Assembly (NCBI RefSeq): GCF_014699035.1
Contig: NZ_JACXAA010000009.1
Span: 124,001 to 188,000, forward strand
Length of the DNA: 64,000 bases
Reading direction: 5' to 3'
Source of the DNA: Spirosoma validum
GTDB lineage: Bacteria; Bacteroidota; Bacteroidia; Cytophagales; Spirosomataceae
Shown here: positions 8,341 to 17,300 of the stretch, piece after piece
Layout of the letters: every line of letters begins with the position of its first letter
Numbering within the stretch: position 1 is the first letter of the stretch
The notes under the pieces: model-generated
Database searches by the model: none
What the model was told of the DNA's origin: nothing
The model's input: only the letters and a program-made list of their open reading frames with translations
Made by a program: the position numbers and the translations under genes

Positions 8341-10605
8341 ATGCGATTTCTTTCATTGTGGATTGCGCTGGCAGTTGTTGCGACTGCTCAGGCTCAGTCC
8401 GATTCAACAAAAACAATACATCCATTAACGGATTCGTCTGCTGCTCAATCGGTTATTCGGGGTAGTGTTAGCGAGGTCGTCAATGGAAAACCCGTTCCAC
8501 TGGTTGGCGCCACACTTCTGTGGTTGGGAACCTCCGCCGGAACGGTGACCGCTGCCGACGGGAAATTTCAACTACCGGTTCATTCGAGAACAAACCGACT
8601 CGTGGCGAGCTACGTAGGCTACCAGCCTGACACACTTGCCATTACTAATCCAGCCGCCAGTGTACTAATTAAGCTACGTAGCGAACGGACCTTACAGGAG
8701 GTAACCATATCGGGAGCACCCGGCCAAATTGATCAGGTCAATCCGATTCATACCGAATTCATCACACAACGGACGCTGGCGAAAGCGGCCTGTTGCAACC
8801 TCTCCGAGAGTTTCGAGACCAATGCGTCGGTAAGCGTATCGTATAGTGATGCCGTTACGGGAGCCAGGCAGATCCAGTTTCTGGGGTTGGGCGGTCAGTA
8901 CGTTCAAACCAATGTCGAGAATATTCCGACGGTACGTGGACTCGCTACGACGTTCGGCCTGAATTACATTCCTGGAACCTGGATTACGAGCATTGATATT
9001 GGCAAAGGTGCTGGTTCAGTCGTAAACGGCTATGAGTCGATGAGTGGGCAAATGAATATTGAACTTCAAAAGCCCGACGACGTGAACAAGTTGTTTATCA
9101 ACGGGTATGTAAACAGTTTCGGACGGATTGAAGGGAATGCCAACTGGTCGAAAGCGCTGAACAAAAAGTGGAGCGTAGGCCTGTTAGGGCATGCCAGCAC
9201 GCTACGTACCGAACTGGATCAGAATAAGGATGGATTTCGGGATTTACCCTTATATACGCAAGTGAACGCCATCAATCGGTATAAGTACAGCAATGAACGA
9301 TTCATGGCGCAGTTTGGCGTAAAGGCACTTTACGAAGATCGCGACGGCGGTCAATTAGCGCGCTTTGGTTCATCGCGGTATAGTTTTGGCAACACGACCA
9401 AACGCCTGGAATTCTTCTCGAAAATGGCGAAGTTGTACCCCGAAAAACCCTACAACGGACTGGGTCTGATTCTGAATGGCGTTCATCACGAACAGAACGC
9501 TAATTTTGGGTATCGACCGTATGTGGGTCAACAGCGAACACTCTACGCAAACCTGATTTATCAGTCGATTATCGGAAATACAAATCATGCATACAAAACC
9601 GGTCTCAGTTATCTACTGGATGATTATCGCGAGCAATTAGGGTATATACTGACCAATCGGACGGAATCAGTACCGGGTGTTTTCGCCGAATACACCTATA
9701 CGTATCCTGAAAAACTGACGCTGGTACTGGGCGGACGGTTCGATTATCACAATCTGTTTGGCGCCCAATGGACACCCCGAGCTCACCTCAAATATACCCT
9801 TAGTCAGAACGTAACGTTGCGGGCGTCGGCTGGACGAGGATTCCGAGTGCCGAATCTATTTGCCGAAAACTTCGGGTATTTGGTTAGCTCACGAGCCGTC
9901 TTTAACGATGCCCAACTACGTCCTGAAATCTCGTGGAATTATGGAGTAAGCCTGACGAATGAGTTTGCGCTGTTTGGGCAGAAAGCGTCGTTCGTGCTGG
10001 ATTATTACCGTACGGATTTTCGGGAGCAGTTGATGGTCGATCTGGAACATCCCCGCGAGCTGCACTTCCATAATCTCTATGGCAAATCGTTCGCGAATAG
10101 TTTTCAGGCTGAGTTGAATTACCAACCCATGAAACGACTGGACGTAAAGCTGGCGTACCGACTCTTCGACGTTCGGCAGAGCATGAGCGTGCCCTCGGGT
10201 GATACGTTGCTGTTACCGCGCATGATGATTCCTCGCGATCGGGTGCTGCTGAACGTAGCCTATGCGCTCCCATTCGACAAGTGGAAATTTGATGCGACCA
10301 TCCAGTGGAACGGTTCCCGGCGGATTCCCTATCTACGCGAAGGAGCCGATTATGAGCAACCACCCTACGTACCAATCGTGTATTCCCCCGGTTTCGTTAA
10401 CCTCAACGCGCAGGTTAGCCGGGCGTTTCGAAGTGGCTGGGAGATCTACCTGGGTGGTGAAAACCTGACGGGCTTCCGCCAGAGTAATCCGATTTTCGCG
10501 GCATCGAACCCATTCGGGCCTGACTTCGATGCCGGTACACAGGCGTGGGGGCCGATTACGGGCCGAATGGTATACGCAGGTTTTCGCTTTAAACCACAAC
10601 TTTAA
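8341..10605 (+). CDS. TonB-dependent outer-membrane receptor, probably for copper or another metal
   Basis: A protein of about 754 residues. The start at 8341 gives the signal peptide MRFLSLWIALAVVATAQAQ; the in-frame upstream ATG at 8290 does not. After it comes a carboxypeptidase-regulatory-like domain (GATLLWLGTSAGTVTAADG), then the plug (IDIGKGAGSVVNGYESMSG) and a 22-stranded type barrel. A CC pair in the plug (LAKAACCNLSESF) is notable. It takes substrates across the outer membrane using TonB energy. The neighbours (HYC_CC_PP, HMA-AraC, Csp, HMA protein) point to copper or a similar soft metal. The substrate is inferred from context only. Confidence 0.88.
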   Translation: MRFLSLWIALAVVATAQAQSDSTKTIHPLTDSSAAQSVIRGSVSEVVNGKPVPLVGATLLWLGTSAGTVTAADGKFQLPVHSRTNRLVASYVGYQPDTLAITNPAASVLIKLRSERTLQEVTISGAPGQIDQVNPIHTEFITQRTLAKAACCNLSESFETNASVSVSYSDAVTGARQIQFLGLGGQYVQTNVENIPTVRGLATTFGLNYIPGTWITSIDIGKGAGSVVNGYESMSGQMNIELQKPDDVNKLFINGYVNSFGRIEGNANWSKALNKKWSVGLLGHASTLRTELDQNKDGFRDLPLYTQVNAINRYKYSNERFMAQFGVKALYEDRDGGQLARFGSSRYSFGNTTKRLEFFSKMAKLYPEKPYNGLGLILNGVHHEQNANFGYRPYVGQQRTLYANLIYQSIIGNTNHAYKTGLSYLLDDYREQLGYILTNRTESVPGVFAEYTYTYPEKLTLVLGGRFDYHNLFGAQWTPRAHLKYTLSQNVTLRASAGRGFRVPNLFAENFGYLVSSRAVFNDAQLRPEISWNYGVSLTNEFALFGQKASFVLDYYRTDFREQLMVDLEHPRELHFHNLYGKSFANSFQAELNYQPMKRLDVKLAYRLFDVRQSMSVPSGDTLLLPRMMIPRDRVLLNVAYALPFDKWKFDATIQWNGSRRIPYLREGADYEQPPYVPIVYSPGFVNLNAQVSRAFRSGWEIYLGGENLTGFRQSNPIFAASNPFGPDFDAGTQAWGPITGRMVYAGFRFKPQL

Positions 10606-10621
10606 CGCCGTTCCGACTACT

Positions 10622-11188
10622 ATGACACTGATTATCCGAAATATGGTGTGCGACCGCTGCAAGCGGGTCGTGCGCGAAGAGCTTGAAAAACTGGGTCTGG
10701 TGGTAAATCGGGTTGAGCTGGGCGAAGTTGACGTTGCGGATCTGCCAGCAAACTTAACGCTTGACGAAGTGCGTCTGGCCATGCAGAACAACGGATTTGA
10801 TTTAGTCGACGATAAAAAACAGTCGTTGGTGGAACACATGAAAGTGTTGCTGATCAATGAAGTTCAGCACCTGAAAGGCGAACGACTGGCCACCGAGAAC
10901 TATTCGACCTTTCTGGAGCGAAAGCTAGGCTATGAATATTCGTATCTGAGTGGTCTGTTTTCTGCCCACGAAGGACAGACGCTTGAAAAGTACATCATCG
11001 CGCTTAAAATTGAGAAAGTGAAAGAATGGCTACGGTACGACGAACTAACCCTGAGCGAAATCGCATGGCGCTTGAATTATAGTAGTGTTCAGCACCTCTC
11101 GAACCAGTTTCGGCAGGTGACTGATATGACACCGGGGCAGTTTAAAAAGTCGGCTGTGGCAGGACGACGTAGCCTGGACAGGATTTAA
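10622..11188 (+). CDS. HMA metal-binding domain fused to AraC-type DNA-binding domain
   Basis: A 188-residue protein. Residues 1-65 look like a heavy-metal-associated (HMA) domain: MTLIIRNMVCDRCKRVV carries the canonical MxCxxC loop. Residues about 85-180 are an AraC-type pair of helix-turn-helix motifs, with the second ending YSSVQHLSNQFRQVTDMTPGQFK. The likely role is a cytosolic sensor that binds Cu(I) or another soft metal through the two cysteines and controls the neighbouring metal genes. Start 10622 lies just after the receptor stop; an ORF start at 10529 would overlap the receptor and lacks homology. The gene is directly downstream of the receptor, so probably in one operon. Confidence 0.85.
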   Translation: MTLIIRNMVCDRCKRVVREELEKLGLVVNRVELGEVDVADLPANLTLDEVRLAMQNNGFDLVDDKKQSLVEHMKVLLINEVQHLKGERLATENYSTFLERKLGYEYSYLSGLFSAHEGQTLEKYIIALKIEKVKEWLRYDELTLSEIAWRLNYSSVQHLSNQFRQVTDMTPGQFKKSAVAGRRSLDRI

Positions 11189-11271
11189 TGGTGAACGAGT
11201 AAATGATAGAATGAGCGAATACCATCCGTTAGGAGATGATGTGCCAGCCATTCACTCATTCACCATTAAAT
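11182..11271. repeat. imperfect inverted repeat overlapping a stop codon
   Basis: Arms at 11182-11204 and 11249-11271 share GATTTAATGGTGAA, then diverge slightly. The left arm overlaps the TAA of the HMA-AraC gene. The loop contains further GAATGAG/CTCATTC complementarity. Confidence 0.65.
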
Positions 11272-11360
11272 CTCATCCATAATTATGTAAAAACTCTATC
11301 GACTAGACGAAGTTATTTTGATAGATCAACGGTGGTCTGCTAAACTGAAAACCGATAGTT

Positions 11361-11717
11361 ATGGAAACGACACAACACAACCACACACATGTCGACACTT
11401 GTTTTGAGTGCGCTGAAGCCTGCGAACGTTGCGTGACAGCCTGTCTGGAAATGCACGACAGCGATAGCAAAGGACACGACATGACCGCCTGTATCAAACT
11501 TTGCCGCGACTGCGCCGATTTCTGCACCATGTGTGGTCGGCTGGATGCTCGTGGGTCAGATTTTTCGCGCGATTTTATGGCGCTCTGCGCTGACGTATGT
11601 GAAGCCTGCGCTGAAGAATGCGAGAAACATGCTGACCACGTAGCACACTGTAAGGCCTGCGCCGAAGCCTGTCGGAAGTGCGCCGAAGAGTGCCGGTCAA
11701 TGTCGGCCAGCGCATAA
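11361..11717 (+). CDS. four-helix-bundle copper-storage protein (Csp/DUF326 type)
   Basis: A 118-residue protein with 19 cysteines spaced CxxC and CxxxC along four predicted helices (for example DTCFECAEACERCVTACLE). This is the pattern of Csp proteins, which fill the core of a four-helix bundle with Cu(I) thiolates. The N-terminus METTQHNHTHVD has no signal peptide or twin arginine, so it should be cytosolic, like Csp3 rather than exported Csp1. It sits in the metal locus between the HMA-AraC regulator and the Met/His-rich outer-membrane protein. Confidence 0.88.
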   Translation: METTQHNHTHVDTCFECAEACERCVTACLEMHDSDSKGHDMTACIKLCRDCADFCTMCGRLDARGSDFSRDFMALCADVCEACAEECEKHADHVAHCKACAEACRKCAEECRSMSASA

Positions 11718-11802
11718 TACCTCGCCATTGGTGGTCATTCTGTCGCCAAACACGATACATGACGATGCTTGACCACCAATGCTAATTAACGGAAACAACC
11801 TG

Positions 11803-13275
11803 ATGAACAGATTTTTAGTAAGTACGCTACTTTGTGTGAATGGACTAGCCTATGGTCAGCACCAGCATCAGGAAGGTATGAAAATGCCCTCCGATACGGT
11901 AAAGAAAGCAAGCCCTGCCAAACCGATGGATCATTCGATGCATCAGGGAATGGAGAAGCACAGCCTGATGGGCGACGGAGCCATGATGAATTACGGCTTT
12001 ACGATGGATACCACTATGGGAATGACGCATTCGCTTTCGCGCAATCTATCCATGAACCGCAACGGCTCGGGTACGTCGTGGCACCCGGACAATACACCCA
12101 TGTACGCTTACATGAGTATACCATCGGGAAGCAAATGGAGCTACATGCTGCATTATGCTGTTTATCTGCGCTATACCAGTCAGAATGCAAATAACGCCGA
12201 TAAGCGCGGACATGCCCAGCAATTTGGTGCACCGAACTGGGTTATGGGGATGGCGCAACGTAACATTGGGCAGCGCGGACTGCTTCAGGTGCGGGCTATG
12301 CTTTCGCTCGATCCGCTGACAGTGGGCAATGGTGGTTATCCGTTATTGTTCCAGACGGGTGAAAGCTATCAGGGCCAGCCGCTCGTTGATAAACAGCACC
12401 CGCATGACCTGGTTTCCGAACTGTCCGTAAGTTATAGCCACGCAATCAGCAAAGACATCGACCTGTACGGATACGTCGGCTACCCCGGCGAACCAGCCCT
12501 TGGACCGCCCGCTTTCATGCACCGAATTTCGGCGTTTGGTATTCCCGAAGCACCGCTGGGTCACCATTGGCAGGATGCTACGCATATTCTGTTTGGGGTA
12601 GCAACCGCCGGATTCCGGTATAAATGGGCGAAACTAGAGGCCTCCTCATTCACGGGCCGCGAACCAAACGAGAAGCGGTATGATTTCGACAAACCCCGAT
12701 TTGATAGCTATTCCTATAGAGTATCCGTCAATCCGTCGCCGTCACTGGCTTTGCAGTTCTCGCAGGGATTTATTCACAGCCCCGAAGATTTGCATCCTGA
12801 AGAGAATGTAACGCGGACCACTGCTTCTGTTCTGCACAGTAAGGGCTTGAGTCCAGGGCGTTACATAACGTCGGCCTTTGTTTGGGGACGTAACAGTCAC
12901 GACGGAGAAGGCGAGAATTCTTTCCTGGCCGAAAGTAGTTTGCAGTGGGAGAAAATTGCTTTTTATGGTCGGTACGAGAATGTCAGTAAGTCGTTAGAAG
13001 AATTGAGTATCAGGATACTTGATCCAATTGGTCAAACCAGCTTCTCGGTACATAGTCTTACGCTCGGTACGAACTACCGAATTGCTCAGATGCACAACAC
13101 CGACTTGGTCTTAGGTGCTCAGGTGACCAGCAGCATGCCCGACAAATTTTTACAATACTACTACGGCACAATGCCTGTTTCAGGCGAAATTTATTTGCGT
13201 ATTTCTCCCAGTCTGATGACCATGCGAAACATGAATCATTCGGGTCATGGCCAGACAAAAGGAATGCGTCACTAA
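11803..13275 (+). CDS. Met/His-rich putative outer-membrane protein of the metal locus
   Basis: A protein of about 490 residues. Start 11803 gives the signal peptide MNRFLVSTLLCVNGLAYGQ. The mature N-terminus is packed with Met and His (HQHQEGMKMP, MDHSMHQGMEKHSLMGDGAMM), a composition typical of periplasmic copper handling. From about residue 100 to the end, alternating aromatic and polar stretches ending in a terminal strand look like a beta-barrel. The C-terminal tail MNHSGHGQTKGMRH is again His/Met-rich. No named family was recognised with certainty. The gene lies 85 bp after csp. Confidence 0.75.
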   Translation: MNRFLVSTLLCVNGLAYGQHQHQEGMKMPSDTVKKASPAKPMDHSMHQGMEKHSLMGDGAMMNYGFTMDTTMGMTHSLSRNLSMNRNGSGTSWHPDNTPMYAYMSIPSGSKWSYMLHYAVYLRYTSQNANNADKRGHAQQFGAPNWVMGMAQRNIGQRGLLQVRAMLSLDPLTVGNGGYPLLFQTGESYQGQPLVDKQHPHDLVSELSVSYSHAISKDIDLYGYVGYPGEPALGPPAFMHRISAFGIPEAPLGHHWQDATHILFGVATAGFRYKWAKLEASSFTGREPNEKRYDFDKPRFDSYSYRVSVNPSPSLALQFSQGFIHSPEDLHPEENVTRTTASVLHSKGLSPGRYITSAFVWGRNSHDGEGENSFLAESSLQWEKIAFYGRYENVSKSLEELSIRILDPIGQTSFSVHSLTLGTNYRIAQMHNTDLVLGAQVTSSMPDKFLQYYYGTMPVSGEIYLRISPSLMTMRNMNHSGHGQTKGMRH

Positions 13276-13341
13276 TAAGCCCATTCAGGCACCTTCTGAA
13301 TAAAAAATTCGTTATCAATTCACCATAAACCAATTACCGTT

Positions 13342-13707
13342 ATGCTACGTAACCTATTCTTGACCGCTCTAACCTCATTAGTACTACTGGGCAGCTCATT
13401 TGCTACTGCATCCGCCAGCGACGACAAGGAGAAAGAAGTTAAATTGAAAACGTCGGCCATTTGTGGTATGTGTAAAGCACGTATCGAACGAAATCTGGCG
13501 TTCGAAAAGGGCGTTAAAGAAGCCGATTTAGACGTAAAAACGAAAGTCGTAACGATCAAATACAACCCGGCCAAAACGGACGTAGCAAAGCTGAAAGCAA
13601 ACATCAGCAAAACGGGTTACGACGCTGAAGACGTACCCGCCGATGAAGTTGGCTACAACAAACTACCAAGCTGCTGCAAGAAAGGTGGCGGTATGGATCA
13701 TCAATAA
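13342..13707 (+). CDS. exported heavy-metal-associated (HMA) domain protein
   Basis: A 121-residue protein with signal peptide MLRNLFLTALTSLVLLGSS and probable cleavage near ATASA. The HMA fold follows, with CGMC (residues 41-44) as the metal-binding CxxC and the usual beta-strand VVTIKYNPAKTDVAKLK. A second CC pair and a terminal HQ occur at the end (PSCCKKGGGMDHQ). It probably binds Cu(I) or a related ion in the periplasm and may pass it to or from the neighbouring outer-membrane protein. It is the last gene of the metal locus, 66 bp after the preceding stop. Confidence 0.87.
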   Translation: MLRNLFLTALTSLVLLGSSFATASASDDKEKEVKLKTSAICGMCKARIERNLAFEKGVKEADLDVKTKVVTIKYNPAKTDVAKLKANISKTGYDAEDVPADEVGYNKLPSCCKKGGGMDHQ

Positions 13708-13724
13708 AATCAATTTTTTGGTAA

Positions 13725-13765
13725 ACAGAACAGCCCGGAATCATCTGATCTCGGGCTGTTCTGTT
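13725..13765. terminator. bidirectional terminator hairpin
   Basis: ACAGAACAGCCCGGA and TCTCGGGCTGTTCTGT form a stem of about 15 bp with one mismatch. It lies between the convergent HMA gene and the minus-strand small gene and overlaps the last codons of the latter. A T-rich stretch follows on the plus strand. Confidence 0.65.
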
Positions 13766-14127
13766 TGTAGCTGTGTTGAGTAGTTGATTCTGATGATTCG
13801 CTTCCCATTATCTGATGCCTGTTCGATGGTAATGGTATCAATCAGAATTTCTTTTTTACTCAGCAAGCTCTTTACGAATTTTACGTCGGTTGTGGACTTA
13901 CCGTTGAGTACATAAGTAACGGTTTTGGGTGGATAATTGAACAGATTAACGGGATGTTGCCTGCTACTACGTTCTACTGTACCCTGTTCAGCTACGTAAT
14001 CGATTATTTCTGAATCAATTGGCTTGATTTGTTGATACGTCGGAAAGGGATCGGTCGTGCGTTTCGACTGGCCAAATGAGCCAAGTGAACGTAAACCAAA
14101 CAGGATCACTACCAAGAGTAACTTCAT
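13741..14127 (-). CDS. small exported protein of unknown function
   Basis: A 128-residue protein with signal peptide MKLLLVVILFGLRSLGSFGQ. The mature part contains YPPKTVTYVLNGK and a short beta-strand-rich region (LIDTITIEQASDNGKRIIRINYS), reminiscent of the small plug-like peptides of Bacteroidota secreted proteins, but no family is assigned. It is convergent with the metal locus and divergent from the hybrid two-component regulator. Confidence 0.7.
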   Translation of the reverse strand: MKLLLVVILFGLRSLGSFGQSKRTTDPFPTYQQIKPIDSEIIDYVAEQGTVERSSRQHPVNLFNYPPKTVTYVLNGKSTTDVKFVKSLLSKKEILIDTITIEQASDNGKRIIRINYSTQLQTEQPEIR

Positions 14128-14352
14128 AAAGCCTGGGCATTTTTTGATAGTAGATCCAACAGAATCCGCTGGCGTTGTAAATTCCTGGTTAAATTGTATA
14201 AATGACTTATTTGATTAGAAAGTATATTGGCAGGATTTTAAGCTAGTTTCTAAACGGTTTTATAAAGCCATTCGATGGAGAACTCACTCTGGGTTCTCGT
14301 TTTGTTAACTAGTCCAATCTGTTTCCTCTTTTTGTCGGCTTTACCGAATAGC

Positions 14353-17300
14353 GTGAAAACTGTACGTCTTTTCATTGGCCTACTCTTGCTTGGGCTGTGT
14401 AATCTGGTTAGAGCTCAGCCGTATGTGGCCTGGGTAAAACACTATGGTCCAGAGAACGGGCTGGCCCACCGGGAGGTCAATGCGATCATCCAGGATCGGC
14501 AGGGATTTATGTGGTTTGGGACCAAGTTTGGCCTCAGCCGATTCGATGGCAAGACATTCACTACGTTCACGAAGGAACACAACGGCCTGGATTTCGATGA
14601 CATTCATTCCATTGCCCTGGATGCAACGGGAAATTTATGGCTCATGGGACCTAACGGCCAGTCTCAAGTTACAATCTTTAATCCATTAACAAATAAGGCT
14701 ACATCCCTCGATAAAACATTTGCCGGGCAACTGCCTTCAACGCCGTTGAACGATCTGTGGAGCCTGGTAAGCAGTAATAACGGTACTATTTTCCTGACTA
14801 ATTACCACACGGCTACGTTGGTTTCGTATCATCCAACGTCGGGTCTGCATACGATTACTTTACCACAGTTTAAAACACTGGGCATTTTTCAGGCTACCGC
14901 TCACAATACCGTTTGGGCCATTGCAGACGAACACCAACTTGTTGAATTAACAACCGATGGCCGGGTTTTGCATCAGTTTTCACATGGACAAGATATCGTC
15001 AATTGGTGTTTTGGGCAGCGCAATGCGGGGATTGAATTTTTCTACACGGTTTATAATCCGGCAAAAGGTGGGAAACATACGTTTTATAGTGTCGATGAAT
15101 CGGGTCATCGGCGGGAATGGCCCTCGGCTCTGCTGCAATCGATGAAACGATATATGGGGCCGGTCTGCTATCCCGTTGACCGGTCTGGTTTGCTCTGGGA
15201 TGGAATCAGTTTGCGGGATTCGACCAATCGAACCCTTCTGAGTATTGCGAACCAGACCGCTGGTGAAACCATTGAGAACCGCTACTTTTATCGCGACCCG
15301 AACGGGCAGTTTTGGTTAGGCACCAGTTTTGGCGTCTATCAGGTCAACTTAACCCAAAACCATTTTCACCGGTTAATTTATCAGGAGAACAACAAAGGCG
15401 ATCAGGTATCCGCTATTCGGGGTATTGCTGTTCTGGGCGATCAGGTCTTTGCCAACCTCGAGAAATTTGGCCTTTATTCGGTTCCGCGGCAAGGTGGATT
15501 ACTCAAAAAGTTGTACACGAATAGTGTCTTTGCGTACGGGTTGGCGCAGGATGGACAAGGCAAGTTTTATGCGGGTAATGGGAATCAGCTAATCCATTAT
15601 GATCCGTCGGCAGTTGACTTTACCGCGATAAAACTACCCAACGCTTCTACGATCTGGGCGCTTCATCCTGTTGGCCCTGATCGGTGGCTGATCGGGACCC
15701 AAACGGGGCTTATGTGGGCTGATACCAGAACCCGGGTGGTCAAGCCCTTTACAAACTATAATGAGTTCACTGAACTCGCCCAGTCACACATACTGCACAT
15801 TGCTCCCGACCGACAGGGCTCATTCTGGATTTGTGCGACGACCGGATTGTACATGGCTGACCCGACAAAGGGGGTTATCGCTCGCTATTGGAGTGGTGGT
15901 CAGGGTACTTTTCATCTGCCTGCTGATAGCTACCAGCATCTTTATCAGGATACGGCCGGAACCTACTGGCTAGCCACAGCCAATGCGGGGCTGATCCGCT
16001 GGGACAAACAGTACGGCCAATACCGGCAATTCCGACGTAGCGAAGGCTTAGCCAATGACAACATCTACGCCGTCTACCCTGATCGACGGGGCAAACTCTG
16101 GCTCAGCAGCGATTACGGGATAATGCGCTTCGATCCGGTTCACTTGACTACCCGGACGTATTTTGTGCAGGATGGCATTACCCACAACGAGTTCAACCGC
16201 ATTGCTCATTTCCAGGACACAGCTGGGCGGATCTATTTCGGAGGGTTGAACGGAATTACCTGGTTTGATCCCCGGGATTTTGAAACGGAAAAGCCTCCGG
16301 TTTCCCTCCAGATGCGCCTGATTTCATTCCGTCAGTCCGACAGATCAAGTAATCAGCTCATCGATAAAACGACAGAACTTGCTCAGACCCATCAAATCGT
16401 TATTCGCCCCGGCGACCAGACGGCGGTGCTGGAGTTTGCCTTATTGAACTTTGCCGATGCCGAGAAGAATGTTTATGCTTACCAGTTTGAAGGCCTGGAC
16501 AACGCCTGGACGCGGCAAACCGAGTCGTCGTTACGGTTGGGTAATCTGCCCTACGGTACGTATCAGTTACTGATTAAAGGGCAGGCTGCCAACGGGCGAT
16601 GGTCGGCCAATACGTTGACGATTCAGGTGGATGTGCAACGACCGTTTTACCTACAGGCCTGGTTTATACTATTGGTAGTTTTGGCACTGATCGCCGGTAT
16701 CTGGGGATGGCTGAGGTGGCGTACCTGGAACCACCAACAGGAGCAAAACCGGTTACAGGCCGAAATCAAACAGGCTACTGCCCGTATTGAACAGGATAAA
16801 GAGGTTATTGAACAACAAGCGTATGCCCTTCATCAGCTCAATGAAACCAAGTCGCGCTTTTTTGCTAACATTTCGCACGAGTTTCGCACACCACTAACCG
16901 TTATACTGGGTATGGCAACTGAGGTCAAACAGAAAGTCACGGGTGAGCAGGAGCGTAGCGTACGGCGGGCGAGTGATCTAATCGAGCGCAACGGGAACAA
17001 TCTGCTGCGGCTGATCAATCAGATTCTCGATCTCTCGAAACTCGAAGCGGGGGAAATGTATTTGCAGCCCATCCAGGCCGATCTGATTCGTTTCACGCGC
17101 TACGTCGCCGAGTCGTTCCACACGATGGCGGCACTCAAGGACATCCAACTCCATTTCCAGACCGACAACAAGATACTGGAAACTGATTTCGACCGGGATA
17201 AACTGCAGGATATTCTGTCTAATCTATTAACCAACGCCATTAAATTTACCCCGTCGGGCGGATACGTTTATCTGCAGGTAATTACGCAAAAGAATGAGGA

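Noticed and set aside
10333..10857. A 174-codon minus-strand frame across the receptor end and the HMA-AraC gene
   Set aside because: It spans two well-supported plus-strand genes and has no homology; it is a shadow frame.
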